Shown here in pieces: positions 44,814 to 57,150 of a stretch of DNA of 64,000 nt. How positions within the stretch are numbered: position 1 is the first letter of the stretch; each line of letters opens with the position of its first letter. The notes beneath the pieces were generated by a model, which was given only the letters and a program-made list of their open reading frames with translations, was not told the origin of the DNA and did not search any database. This stretch comes from Hesseltinella vesiculosa. Its lineage: Eukaryota; Mucoromycota; Mucoromycetes; Mucorales; Cunninghamellaceae. A program made the translations under genes and the position numbers. The DNA lies in NCBI GenBank assembly GCA_002104935.1, contig MCGT01000007.1, positions 682,001-746,000 on the forward strand, in the 5' to 3' direction.

Positions 44814-46110
44814 TCAGCAGCACGGGCCAGAGGCGGGCTCATCGCCCAACGAGCTGCCTTGCACCAAGCCTGTTCGAATGCCTGTGGTCTAAGAGAGAAC
44901 ACGCAGCGATGAGCGATTTGTATGTTCTTTTTCTCATTCGAGAGACAGCTTACATCTGTGTACTGGCCAGATTTGATTTTTTCATAGATGTTTTCAGCTG
45001 TCTTGACAAACACCTCTTCCACGTTGCTAGCGGACTTGGCTGATGTTTCGATAAAAAAGGCAATGTCATTTTCGCGTGCGAATTGCTCGGCTTCTTCGGT
45101 GGACACCTGGCGCTGCTTGAGATCGGATTTGTTGCCTACCAAGACAACGGTTGTTGATGGATTGGCATGGCGCCGAACATCTACATCGCCAAAGGTGTCC
45201 ATAAGCTACCAAACCACGCCTCCATTTTTTTTTTTTTACATACCAGCCAGCCACATTGGTATATTTTCGAAGCTGTCACGTCTACGTAAGGATCCAAGAA
45301 TGTTTGGTATGTTTGATATTATACCTCTCGTATACTTTACCTGGAGATGTCATAAACTAATCATATGAGAGCAAAGTGAGCATCATGCTGCTAGTCAACG
45401 TTGGATCATGGGGTCAAGTTACCTAATAAAGCACCCGCAGCACCTCGGTAGTAGCTCTATCATATAAAAAAAAAGAACCATTCATTATCATTTGCTCGAA
45501 CAAAGTGCCCTTTGGTTATTCCCTTACCTGCGTAATACTTCGAAAGCTTTCTTGTCCAGCCTAGCATAATAAAAAAGTAAAAAAAGTGCTGAGCTCCATG
45601 GCCCCTGGTCTCAAACATGCAGGGAAAAAAAAAAACCAGCTTGTTTCTTACTGTGTCCCAGATTTGTAACTTGATCTTTTTATCGTCTACGGTGATGAAA
45701 CGAGTGCCAAATTCGACACTAATTTGTAAAAAGGGGAAGCGATAAGACGATGATGGACAAGACGATTTTCTTCTATCGGGGCTTACCCAATAGTGAGCTC
45801 TCGCCCAGCATAAAACCGTGAATCTGTAAACTGCAACAAGAGGCATGACTAGGAGAATAGAAAAACATGAGCTCCCGCATGGTGATATTTTTGCTTTTAT
45901 CATTCTCACCTTGCCCACCCCTAGTTTGCCAGATTATGCAAGAATACATCAGTATGATACTCTTTTGCACTCTGCTGGAATGAATGAGAAAAAAAGCCCT
46001 TACCAGAATCGCCAACAATGATATACTAAGGAAGATTATAAGTACATCCATCTTGCTTTACGCCATCTTCAATGTCAGTTTACCTTGATGATATAATTAT
46101 ACGCCGACAT
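44814..46110 (-). CDS. RAB2: Rab2-type small GTPase
   Basis: Rab2 regulates ER-Golgi and endolysosomal membrane traffic. Eleven exons, complement(44814-44888, 44954-45180, 45244-45281, 45341-45356, 45423-45456, 45528-45560, 45652-45718, 45787-45848, 45910-45920, 46004-46025, 46084-46110), 203 aa, all phases closing. P-loop GDSGVGKS, switch I ELTIGVEFGTRFI, G3 WDTAGQESFRSIT, RAB motifs YYRGAAGALLVYDI, G4 GNKSDL, G5 ETSAKSASNVEEVF, and C-terminal -GPCC for double geranylgeranylation. YIIKYIIVGDSG and IYEKI fit Rab2. Two exons are only 11 and 16 nt. In the switch II flank, ITQSYYRG replaces the usual ITRSYYRG. The acceptor before DVRRHANP was set at 45181 for the same reason: it restores the conserved frame. 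Confidence 0.93.
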
Positions 46111-46275
46111 GACAAAATGAATGACCTAGAGCAATGGGATAAAAAGAAGACAAAAGGAGTGTGAAAAAAAAGGAGTGCCCCGATTCTTCAATCTCTGCGC
46201 ATTGCAGGGCCAAATCACATGATGAAAACTTTTTTTTTATTGTTCTTCATATTGAAACACCAAAAATACGACCAT

Positions 46276-47878
46276 CTAAATCATGTCAGTTACTATTAAA
46301 AAAAATAGAGACGTGCGTAAGTTTGACGGCGAAAATAATGATAATAACAAAAAAAGGATCTTACCATTCATGGGCATTTCATCGATCTGCGTGCTGTAGT
46401 ATTGCTCAATATCTCGAAGGATCTTCAGGTCCTCATTCTTGACAAAGTTGATGGCCACACCCTTGCGTCCGAAACGGCCTGATCGACCGATACGATGGAT
46501 GTAATTTTCACGGTTGTTTGGCAAATCATAACTGAAAAAAAAAGGTGAATCTCTTCTACGAACTGCAGAGCTGAGAAAAAAAAAAAGAAAGCTTACTTGA
46601 TCACCAATGATACTTGCTGCACATCAATACCACGAGCCCACACATCAGTGGTAATCAGCACACGGCTATCACAAACATGACAACGAAATGTGGCAGTCAG
46701 TCGCCTGATCTCGTTCTTGTCATAATCAACCTTACCTTGCACCTTGACGGAATTCACTCATAATAGCATCTCGCTCCTTTTGTGGCATTTCACCATGCAT
46801 GGCGGACACCGTGAAGTTGGCCTCGCGCATTTTTTCTGTCAACCAGTCCACCTACCGCGGTAAAGGAAAAAAGATGAGTCCTCATCTCATTCATCGCTTT
46901 TTTTTTTTTTTGTACCTTTCGTCGACTGTTACAAAAGATGACGGCTTGGGTGATCGTCAAGGTATCGTACAAATCACACAAAGTATCGAATTTCCATTCT
47001 TCTTGTTCAACAGCAACAAAGAACTGCTTGATGCCTTCCAGAGTCAGTTCATCACGCTTGACCAAGATGCGGATGGGGTCGGTCATGAAGTTCTGTGTCA
47101 TGGTGAGCACATCGTGAGGCAAGGTGGCGGATAGTAAAACGACTTGTGTGGAAGGGGGAAGGTAGCGGTAGATGTCATAGATCTGTTCTTTGAAGCCCAT
47201 GTTCAACAGTTCGTCAGCTTCGTCGAGAACCAGCATCTTAATATTGCGCGTGCGCAAGGCGCGGCGGCGGATCATATCAAAGACACGGCCAGGTGTCCCA
47301 GAGACAACGTGCACACCGTTCTCTAAACGTCGGATATCTTCACCCACGTTGGTGCCACCAATACAGGCATGGCATTGCACGTTCATGTAATCACCTAATG
47401 CCAGCACCACACTTTGGATTTGCGTGGCCAGTTCGCGGGTAGGTGACAGGATCAGCGCTTGTGTTTCGCGTAGTGTTGTGTCGATCGTTTGTAAGACAGA
47501 GATGGAGAAGGTGGCAGTTTTACCCGTCCCCGATTGAGCCTGGGCAATAACATCACGTCCTCGAGTAATAGGTACGATGGCTAATGAAAAAAGAAGCATG
47601 AGGATCCAAGACGGATGGGCCAAAGCCAAGGGCAGTTCTATATTTTTTTTACCTCGCTGTTGAATGGCAGATGGCTTTTCGAAATTGTAAGCGTAGATCC
47701 CGCGCAACAAGTCTTCTTTCAGACCGATGGCATCAAAAGTGGGGACGACTTTGACCTTCAAACATGAAGAAAAAGAGATAAGCTACCAAGCTCTACACAT
47801 CATCTGGATTTTTCTACCACCTACGTTTTCTGATGTTTCAAAGTTAAGCTTGTTATCAGTAGAATGATCAAAGGACAT
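46276..47878 (-). CDS. EIF4A3: DEAD-box ATPase eIF4A-III (exon junction complex)
   Basis: Seven exons, complement(46276-46292, 46365-46531, 46597-46665, 46736-46851, 46916-47580, 47653-47755, 47825-47878), 396 aa, phases closing. eIF4A3 clamps mRNA as the core of the exon junction complex. Motifs: Q motif [15 protein letters not shown] ([12 protein letters not shown]), AQSGTGKT (I), [10 protein letters not shown] (Ia), [15 protein letters not shown] ([13 protein letters not shown]), [23 protein letters not shown] (V) and [18 protein letters not shown] (VI). The C-terminus IDEMPMNVTDMI is diagnostic of eIF4A3/Fal1 rather than eIF4A1. The last exon has only 17 nt (V-T-D-M-I-stop). Presence of an EJC core fits the high intron density of this genome. 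Confidence 0.96.
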
Positions 47879-49342
47879 TATATAAAAAGCACCACAGCAA
47901 CAAACAACAACAAAAAAAAAAAAAGTTGAATTGGGGAAAAAACGAGGTGGACAATTTGCTCTTCCCACATCGAAAATCAAGCCACTTCGGGAATTGAAAA
48001 TTGGGCTTGCAAGCCTACGAAAGCCTTGCAGCCATCCCATTTTGCGACGCGTGTCCACTCTTGTATCCTTTTTATTATCATCCGCGTCATTCATTATTGT
48101 GGTGGAATCCATTTTCATCTATTCCTTCATGCCTGTCGGTTTGTTTGCTTTTGAAAGCTTTCCATTGCGATGGCCAGGCTGATGTTTTCGACGCTTCCTT
48201 GGAACGCCAATCTCTTATAATAAACAGGTGACTAGCTAAAGGAGATAAGGACTTCCATCTGATGAATGATAATGAGGGACAGTGGTAATGAAATAAAAAA
48301 GAGTGAGCGAGGTGAATAAGCCCTTGGTTTCATTTACTGCGTGCGTTTGCTAGGAGGGTTGCCCAGAACCCAAAAGTCCCATTTTTTTCTTCTGCAAGTC
48401 TTTGTCTCAGTCTCTATATTGATCATATGGATCTCAGATTTTATGTTTGCCCGTGCGGGAGACCCGCTACTCCAACCAGGATGTTGGGTAACCAACCTCC
48501 CAAGTTGGGCGCTCATCGGGGGCTCAGGATTTTGATGCGCATGGAAATAGTCAGGTCAGGATGCCGTCCAGCGTCGACTTTTGGCAATTGTACTTGACTG
48601 TCGTGTCAGTGATAGCGGGGTCGGCTACATAGTTCAGGCGATCCACGGGACAAGCGCCAAAAAAGTGACAGTCACATCCCCATTTCCCTGAGTTGACAAT
48701 GGGTACCATGTCTATTCAATAGATATTATCCTAAGCGTTAATGTAAGGCATGTGCGTAAGAAAAGCCGTGGCCTAAAGAAAGTTCTGTAAAGGACTGGCG
48801 AGGAGAACGCCTTTGGAGAAAGGCAAGCCACTTCGGAGATTGAATCATGGTCAAGTAGCACCAGTAAACAGGGCAACACTACCATCTGCATGGTAAATAC
48901 GCAACCTGTCCTCAACTGTGCGATAGTGCGAAGGAATCTATGATATAGGCCTGTCCAGATGTAGTCTGCTTTATGACTGCCATGTGGTTTCTTTGCAGTG
49001 TCGTCGAAAAAAAACAGCGGCGGACCGTTTATGGATTTGGATGGGTTTTCTGTTGTTTTTTTTTCTCCCTCCTGCCTTATTTCTTTTTTTTTTCTTTTTT
49101 GAATTGCAAACGTCAATCTACAAGGTATGTAGCGATATTAGCAACATCATAGGGTCAGGCATCACGTTAGACGATCCAGCAAATAATGGCATAAAAAAAC
49201 AACAACAAAGTCTTGAAATGTCTGACCAGCTGGTGTGGGATGAGAAACAGAGCAATCCAGCAGTGACGACCTTCAATGGACATCAACACTCGACCAATAT
49301 ATATCTCACAATTATATTTTTCTTCTTCTGCATTTGGTAGAC
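47879..49342. other. Intergenic 1.46 kb, bidirectional upstream region
   Basis: Between divergent EIF4A3 and NDUFA12. It contains a few longer frames with no family signature or splice partners; nothing recognised. A C-to-A-rich leader directly precedes NDUFA12. Confidence 0.55.
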
Positions 49343-49882
49343 ATGTCGACTATTGGACGTACTGTGAAGAACTTCATGAAGGTGGGCCCCAGCTCTTACC
49401 TTCGCCAAATGGACACCATCGGCGACACCAAGTGGGGTCGTTTGGTTGGTACCGATGTGTTTGGTAACAAGTATTTTGAAAACAACGATGAAATCTCTGG
49501 TAAGTGCTTGACCAATAGGTGTATTGATGTGACATGTCTCGTTGACCCTATTTTTTTTTTTTGACAGGCCGTGAACGCTGGGTCGAATACGCCAGCGAAG
49601 TGCAACCCGACAGTGGTGATATTTCTCCTGAATGGTAAATTTGCATAGCCTCTTTGAGTGGTGTCGGCAAGTGTGGATGCTCACTCGAAAATTTTCTTGA
49701 TCAGGCACGGTTGGTTGGGTCGTATGGTGCAAGAACCCCCCATGGAACAATCTTTTGAACCTAAGAAATGGTGGGGTCAACCCTCTCCCAACTTCTCTGG
49801 TACCCCCAAGGCCTTCAAGACTTACAACACCACCCGACCCAAGGTCAATGCTTGGGACCCTATTGTCAAGGCTAGAGTTTAG
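49343..49882 (+). CDS. NDUFA12: NADH:ubiquinone oxidoreductase subunit NDUFA12 (B17.2)
   Basis: Accessory subunit of respiratory complex I on the matrix arm. Three exons (49343-49499, 49568-49634, 49705-49882), 133 aa, phases closing. Signatures: DTKWGRLVGTDVFGNKYFEN, GRERWVEYASE, ISPEWHGWLGRMVQEPP, KKWWGQPSPNFSGTPKAFKT, YNTTRPKVNAWDP. These are the family's conserved 'G-D-x-K-G-x-L-V-G-x-D-x-x-G-N-x-Y' and 'W-H-x-W-L' blocks. Its presence shows the organism retains complex I, unlike Saccharomyces. No separate cleavable presequence is seen, which is normal for this subunit. Confidence 0.96.
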
Positions 49883-50778
49883 ATATCGCTTTTTTTTTGT
49901 CCCACTAAAAATATTTCCCATTCGCTTAAAACGGTTCCAGCAGGCTGACCCTTATGAAAGACAAGGACCTGGCTTTCAATCAAGCTCGAGGGCTCGCGTC
50001 TGGATGGCAGCACACATGATTTAATTTGGAAACAGGTCGAAACTCGGGATTGCTATAACAACGACAACAACCTGCTTTTTAAGATGTGAGGTTCTGGCCA
50101 GCCACGTGCAGGTCGGTTTTGAGGCATGGTTCATGGTCAACCCTTTCGGCGTCTCAAGATTCTCCATTGCCACATTGATCCGAGCAGCGGAGCCAAAAGT
50201 TACTCGTCACTCTCCTTCAAAATCAAAGAGAGCACTTCTGTTTTAGGCCATCAAGCTCGTTCTTACGTATGTTTGCTGGAGCTAGTATCCGTGTTTATTC
50301 TGTTGTGAGCCAGGGGAGCAACTCATCGATCCCTCATGGAGTCTGAGATGAAATTGTGCAAAAAAAAAAAAAAATTAGTTGACTTCAGATATTCATTTCC
50401 AAGACGTGTCAAACAAGGTTAAATTAGACCGAAATGACGGCCCATGACCAAGAGTCAAAAAACTGACATTTTGGAGGTCTTGGTCATACTTTTGCTTATT
50501 GATCCTATTGTTTGGAATCCATTTAACCTTGGTGAGAAAACGATTGTGCAACGTGACGAAATTTGGTTTTTTTTTTTTTCACCCAGATCCCAACGAAATA
50601 AGCTTGATCGCCATGAGCCTTGATTAGGATATTTCTTCTTTCTTCTCTTTTCTCTATTGTTGGACATCTCTTTCTCGTTTTATCTTTTGTCAAAAAGGCT
50701 AGCAAGCGAAAAATCGAAAAAAAAAAGCGCACTGAGCCCTCCACCCATTGACCCAGCGGCCACCCATTTTTTCGACCA
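49883..50778. other. Intergenic 0.9 kb, nothing recognised
   Basis: Between two plus-strand genes. Short frames only; A and T runs near 50360 and 50570. Confidence 0.5.
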
Positions 50779-52654
50779 ATGAACAACAACTTGGATGCCC
50801 TAGAATACACGTTTTGGCGGCCATGCAAGGACGGCATATGCTACTGCGACTGGCGTTTAACGATCACGCATTGCTACGGCGAGGATATTTTTCGATATAT
50901 CAATATTGTCATTGTCGTCATGTCAGCCCTCAACATCCTTCTCGGTAAGCGAAAGAAAAATAACCAGAAGCCTTGTGTCTCTGATGTGGCTGTCCTCGGT
51001 CTAAATTGGTTTCACCTTTTTATTTTTAGGATGTGGTATTTTATATTACCGTCTCGTCAAGCTGGGCCAAGTGATTTTTGAATTTAGGAATCATTATTTA
51101 CGCCCTAGAGCGATGGAGGCTATTATATTTTTCATGATCATGCACAACATTGGTAAAAAAAAAAAAAAAGAAAGGGGAAAGGCACCCTTGAACTGACCCA
51201 TTGTTTTTCTGGATGTTTCAGTTCGCTTGGTCCAAGCCATTGTATTGGTCACAGACACGGCACAAAATATCATCGCTCGACAGTGTAAGTAAAAAAAAAA
51301 ATAGTTGACGTGGCACCCGTCTTTGGGCGCTTTTTTTCATGTGAAGCCAACGATTTTTGTGAAACAAAATTGACAAACCTTCCATTTTTGTCACCCTGCA
51401 TAGTTCTTTTTGAATTTGGCTATGAAACTGGGTTCTGCACTTTGGTAAGCATCAACATCCGCTGTGGCATTTTTTTTTTAACATTCACATTTCTCATAGG
51501 GCGTGTACTTTTTTGGTATTGTTCATGCGTTGCGCGAGGTAATATCAGTCTAACTGTGCTGTAAAGGGAAATAGGCTTAATTACTTGCTAACATTTTTTT
51601 TTACCCTCTTCAGAGTGATCGGACTATTTTCGATCAATGGATTCAATCTCAACGACTGGCTGATGTAATTTGCACCATCATCATTGTCGCACCGTATTTT
51701 ACCAATCAAATCTGTTCTTTTGGTGCGGGCATCAATGCGTACTATGGCCGGTATGATCAAGCTGAAGTGTTTATCAAGGCACTCTACCTCGTTTGGTGTT
51801 TTCACTGTTTTGCCCTGGCCTCCACGACACTTTTTGCTGGCTGGCGGTTATTAAAGATTCTAAACAAGCACATCCTGCGTAGACAACAGTTTCAAACGAA
51901 CATTGACACTTCAAAAGTCAAGCTCGGAGCTACAAAGGTAAAATGTCAAGGTGGCGAAAATTGGCTCGAGGGCTCATTATTTCTTTCCTTTCAGGTCCGT
52001 ATCATTGCTTACAGCTCATCCAGTTGTCTGTTTGCCTACATTGGTGTGGCCGGCTCTTACGCTATTGATCGTGTCCGAATTACCGAAAACTTGCCTACCA
52101 ATCTCTTTTTTTGCTTAACTTGGAATGGCATTCCCATTCTTTTGTCCCTCATTATTAGTGCGGCTGTCATCTTGAAGTAAGCGGCACCTGAATCGCAAAA
52201 ATGAGAGTCTGCTCAACGTGTTTTTTTTTTTTTTTTCAATAGCCCAAACATGAAGCTCTCGTTGTTGTTTTCATCCGACCAATCTCGAGGACGATCCCAT
52301 GAAGTGGAATTGGATACGAGTTTCTCGGGTGGAAGGGTCCATGGCACCGGATCTGAATTGACAAGCGGCAAGAAAAGGACAAAAGAAGGCGTGTCAGTGT
52401 CCATGTCGCAGGTCAGCCAGCTCTCGTCGGCACCATTCCACGCCCATACATTTGACGAAGACCCTGCTGAATTGGATGAGAATTTGCAGAAGTATACCCA
52501 ATTAACCTCGACCGAAGCTGCACCGACTTTATCCTCGGTCATTGTCAAGAAATACTATGGTCAGAGCCCCATGATAGTCGATGACCAGGACCTTGAGTTC
52601 TTCGTCTATCCAGATTCAAACCGGTCCTCCACCCAACTTGTCAAGCATGCCTAA
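50779..52654 (+). CDS. Seven-transmembrane protein, unknown
   Basis: Eight exons (50779-50944, 51030-51152, 51222-51284, 51404-51444, 51500-51538, 51614-51937, 51995-52176, 52243-52654), 449 aa, phases closing. A Cys/Trp-rich N-terminus (CKDGICYCDWRLTITHC) is followed by seven hydrophobic segments: YINIVIVVMSALNILLGCGI, AIIFFMIMHNIVRLVQAIVL, GVYFFGIVHAL, VICTIIIVAPYFTNQICSF, LYLVWCFHCFALASTTLFAG, IIAYSSSSCLFAYIGVAGSY and WNGIPILLSLIISAAVIL. Basic loops and a Ser/Thr/Asp-rich tail of about 135 residues (TQLTSTEAAPTLSSVIVKKY) lie on the presumed cytosolic side. This resembles a fungal GPCR-like receptor or Rta1/Dicarboxylate-unrelated 7TM; no family motif settles it. Confidence 0.7.
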
Positions 52655-52877
52655 GAACCATCATCGTCTCCTAATTTAATGATTTTGGCCACATTGTGTA
52701 CATAGCCACCACTGTGCAGGAAATAAATATAATGATAATCACGCAGCAGGCTTTCAGTGGTTTCAAGCATTTCCCAAAAAGGAGGCTACTTCGGATTGGG
52801 CGAGACAAAAAAAACATGTGCTGTGTTCACTTGATTTTTTTTCTTCATTTTTTTTTTTATATTTCACTTTTTACGCC

Positions 52878-54771
52878 ATGGATGTCGATGATTTTATCTT
52901 GAAACTTGCTGATAACGATGCCTCGAAAAACTCAAAGCGCTCAAAAAAATAGTAAATGACATTCAGTCTTGCAAGAAAAAAAAAATAGACAGGAGGATCT
53001 TGGTCGATAACCGATTAACCCCACCTCTCAATCTTTCCTGTAATAACAGTGTTTCTGATTCTGAAGACGATCAGGGATTTACAGACGAAGATGACATGGA
53101 TGTAGGTTCTGACGATGAAATTGACGAATACGGCCCGGATTTATACAAAGATGAAGACGATCGTAGACGGTAATGCGTGAATGGCTGCTCCGTAATCCTG
53201 GGCTCAACCGATTGATTGATTTTTTCTGAAATAGACTCCTGGCATTACCTGAAGTGGAGCGTGAACGCATTCTCAGTGAACGTTCCGAAGAGCGTCAACG
53301 ATATCTGGAACGTCTGGAAGTGCGAAAGCTGCTCAAAGGCGGTCGCAGTCGAGAAGAAACCACTCGACGTAAGTAAAAACAGGCTACCATTTTTTTTTTT
53401 AAAAAAAAATCATGGACTTCCCTTTGACGTTCTATTCAAATCCAGGTTCCACTCGCGCCAAAGGCAGTAGCACATCCAAAGCCTTATCTGAATTAACTCG
53501 ACGAAGAGAAGAGCGCAAATCCGATCGATCTAAACGGCACCGACGTTACTCACCTAGTCCTGAACGACGCTCTCGCCGACGCAGCAACGACGAGTTCGAC
53601 TATAATCAAAGTGATGAATGGTCTGCCTCGGAAGAAGAACGTGAGGACAAGTCCAAGTTCGACTTCCCATCGCTAGAACAAATCCACCATGCTGGATTCA
53701 CACGCCAAATGATGGAGCAATGGATGTATGCCCCCTTTTTTGAAAAAACCATCGTCGGTAAGCAGCGAAGGAACACGAAAAGCGGACGACGGTGGCACTC
53801 ACCTTCTTTTCCTTACCAAATCCTTTAGGCTCTTTTGTCCGACTCAACCTTGGCGCCAAATCTGATCGAGGCGCAGAATCTGCCTATCGGTTATGTGAAG
53901 TGGTTGGTAAAGTGATCAGCAGAGTTGCAAATGTTTGAAAGGGATGCTCATATCAATTTATGTTATGTGCAACTGAAGCTGTCAAGCCCTATCACAAGGT
54001 ATACAAGATGAGCAATGGTGTTCCATGCAATCAGGGATTGCTGCTCAAGCATGGCAAGAGCGAAAAAGTGTTTGAAATGACGCTGATCTCCAACCAACCT
54101 GTGACAAAATCCGAATACGACCGGTACAAAAACACGTTACTGTACGAAAAGGTGCGACCACCCACGGTGCTGCAGACCGAAAACACCCTGGATGCAATTA
54201 AGGCAGCTAAGAGCTACGTCTTGAACCACGAGGAAGTCGCAGCCATGGTCGACCGCAAGAAGCAAGTCAATGGCCAGAACACCAATATTGCCATGGAGCG
54301 TGCCGAAGTGCTTGCACGCCTGCAGCATGCCCAAGCGCACAACCACACCGCCGATATCCGTACCTTCTCTCAACGTTTAGCCGAGCTCGATGCCCTGATC
54401 GATAGCCGCCAGGATGGCAACAACCACAACAACCCGCAGCGTGTATGGGAAGAAATCAACAAACGTAACCGTGAAAAGGACAAGATCGAGTCGCAGCAAG
54501 TGGAACTGAAGCTCTCAGAAGAGCGGCGCAAAGCCATGAAACTCGCCATTGCCCGACAGCAACAAAAGGAACAGAGCATGGAAGCAACGTAAGAGAAAAA
54601 TGCAACTGCACAGAAACTTATTGTGCACCACGCTGACTATCCTTTGCTTTTTTTGTTGTTTTTAGTAGTGAAGATGCTGCCAAGCTGCAATCAGCTGTGA
54701 TCGTTGTGGCCAACTATGAAGATTTAATACGGTCGGCTGGCAAGGATTTACAAATCACCTTGCTGGATTGA
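52878..54771 (+). CDS. RTF1: Paf1 complex subunit Rtf1 (Plus3 domain)
   Basis: Rtf1 links the Paf1 elongation complex to Spt5 and stimulates H2B ubiquitylation. Seven exons (52878-52951, 53050-53169, 53235-53368, 53446-53757, 53829-53906, 53979-54588, 54666-54771), 477 aa, phases closing. An acidic N-terminus (SDSEDDQGFTDEDDMDV) is followed by the HMD-like helix (LPEVERERILSERSEERQRY), a basic SR-like patch, then Plus3 (about 185-320): LEQIHHAGFTRQMMEQWMYA, GSFVRLNLGAK, VKPYHKVYKMSNGVPCNQGL, FEMTLISNQPVTKSEYDRY. C-terminal helices resemble the Paf1-binding tail. One acceptor (53978) is less certain, since the intron before it lacks a strong pyrimidine tract. Confidence 0.92.
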
Positions 54772-55951
54772 TACTTGGATTTTTTTTTTTACATTGCAAA
54801 GAATAAAGTACTCAGCGCTTGAAGATAATGGGAACTTGGATGCACCGTCATTTGGAACAGCTGAAATGTCAGCATTTGAGCCATTCGGCTGCGAATTGGC
54901 GGAACTGGGCAACCGTCGCTGATGGCTTGATTTTCAGCATTCATGTCTTTCACAAGACCTTGCTCTCATTAAAATCTCGCGCACAAATCCTGACCAACCA
55001 ATTTTGCCCTTTCCTCCGCTTACAAGCCCACAGCCTTTCCTAGCCATTTCTCCTCGACCGGTCATTGCACAACCCAACTAAAACTAAGTCTTTACTCATT
55101 CACCATGCCTCTACGTCGACCTGTCATAAACACCTTTTTACCTCTCGTCATTCACTCACTCTGCTATTTTTTCTGCTGACCTTTTCCTTCCAAATCGGGA
55201 ATTGTGCCTGTCACCCATCATCATGGGTAAAGCCTTGCAATGTTTAATCAATCCTTCTGAAAATCGGGCTGTCACCTACAAAATATATCTTCTATTGGTG
55301 GTTTCAAAGAAAAGGAATTATCTCCACTAGATCAAAATAGTCGATGTTATTCTAGGTATGGCTACCCGTCAAAGCTCAACTAACGCGACCCGCGAATAAA
55401 AAGCCCGACCTGCAATTTTTTCTGCAATTTTTTCTCACATCTCCTCAGCATTGGTCACCAAGATCTCGCTCCAAGTGTATTCTACAGGGATTCAAGAGCC
55501 GGGTCTAGTGATGGCAACAAACATGGTGTCATATTGATTTTTGAAAATAGATTTTTAATAACTAGCAGGAGCACATTATGATTCCTTGAAGCAACATGCT
55601 GGTTAAATTAAGTAAGCTTAGAGTTTGAATCGTAAGCACAGGCTCAATGCTCTGCTTTCTATGTGATGGAGAGTAGGATGTTAGGCCATGCTAGTCAAGG
55701 AAGACGCAGCCATGTATAAAGTCGACACCAACCTACATCCAGAGTTGGGCTGCATCCTTGCGTTTTGCGCTGGTATCCTTGCAGCTTTGTGAATAGTAAT
55801 GAGATATGACTCGTAAGGGAGACTTTTCACGTATATTTTCACAGATCGTTCGTTGGCTGACAATGACAAAAAGCCGTAGATTAGCTGCCCATGGAAAAGA
55901 CAAAAAAGAAAACAGCTGCGCGGAAGTTGAATAGGGTAAACTCTTCGTTTC

Positions 55952-55982
<31 letters not shown>

Positions 55983-57150
55983 CAGATACTTCTCAGCGAT
56001 TTTGGGTAATCAGATCGATATGAAATTTTGTAAAAGTGCTCAAAGCAATGAATGACGATGACCCTGAAAAAACACGTCGATTGGTGAAGATCGCTCAGCC
56101 AACATTTGATCAGTTTCGTTTCAACTCCACCGACTCCCCAGCTAAAAAAATAAAAAATCTGCCATTTTCATCAGGGGTCCCCTAAGCGATCTGACAAAAA
56201 ATCACAGTGCAAATAAAAAAAAGAGAAGATCTTGCTTTTTTTTCTTTTCCAATCTCTTAGTTTCTTTCTCTTCTTCTTTCATTGAGAGGATTCCAGCAGA
56301 TCTAGTTAGCTTCGTTTTTTATTCCACAATTTTAACCTGGTGTATCCACAAGTTACGTATGATGAGCAGTGGCTTTGGTGAATATCACTGGCTTTCTGGA
56401 TGATGTGTTGCAGTTCTAGAGCCATTCAGTGAGAGATTCTCAGGTACAAACAAGGAAAAGGTGCCGCTTTCATGCATCGATGAGATCACAAAGGAGCAGA
56501 AATATGCTGAGGTCTGCTGCATGATCAATCAAGCTACCACTGTTTCGATTCATAGCTTTGGAAGCGCTTGACGAACGAGGGCCATGGTTAAAAAGCATAG
56601 ATTTCTCTAAAAATTCCATGATGATCAAGTTTCATGGTTGAGTACCATCATAAAAAGTAGCCCGGTTACACCTGTGCATGCTATATCGCGTTCTTCTTAT
56701 TATTTTACTTTTGCTGCGCTCAGTCGCGGCGGACAGATTGGGTGGCGCATCGAATTCATTCGCTGGCACTTCGAATGAAGCATGGGCACCGAGAGAATAG
56801 ATTGGTATTTCCTACTCACGATGTCCAGAGACATCGGAAAAAGATAGGTTCATGTCCAAGCTCGGGGATCTCTGATAGTTGAAAGGCTTTTGTCCGAAAA
56901 AAAAAAAGCTTCGTGGGCTGCCGAAAACATCATCCTCCCCCCAAAAAAATAGCCTAGTCCCAACGGCTTGAACGTTCCGTCTTGATCCAATGGCGACGTG
57001 GAAAAGAAAACCCAGCAATGCTGGGGCTGTGGGCCCTGATCCATCAAGCTTGTGTTTTTTGTAGAAAATAGAAGGTTGGCATTTGCTGGTTTTATTCCTT
57101 CACAGAAGAAGTTTAATTTTTCTCAAGGCCAAAAAGAAGCTATGCTTGCA
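54772..57150. other. Intergenic 2.4 kb, repeat-bearing
   Basis: Convergent region between RTF1 and the AtuA-like gene, the longest gene-poor stretch. It contains copy C of the dispersed repeat with its poly(A) (55954-56225). No coding or RNA gene found elsewhere; short frames are unsupported. Confidence 0.55.
55954..56225 (+). repeat. Dispersed repeat copy C with poly(A)29
   Basis: An uninterrupted A run (about 55954-55982) is followed by sequence matching the copies near 4253 and 1205: gatcgat, aattttgt, aatgaatgacgatga, ttggtgaagatc, cagccaac, gtttcgttt, ccattttcatcagggg, gatct, aaaaatcacagtgcaaa. In this orientation every copy begins with an A/T run at its left end, so the tract appears to be part of the element. 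Confidence 0.7.

Noticed and set aside
45181..45243. RAB2 acceptor directly before LMDTFGDVDV
   Set aside because: Out of phase; using the acceptor at 45181 gives the standard Rab W-L-x-D-x-R-x-H-A-N-P.
47879..49342. Frames of 60-130 codons upstream of NDUFA12
   Set aside because: They include translated homopolymers and have no recognisable domain.
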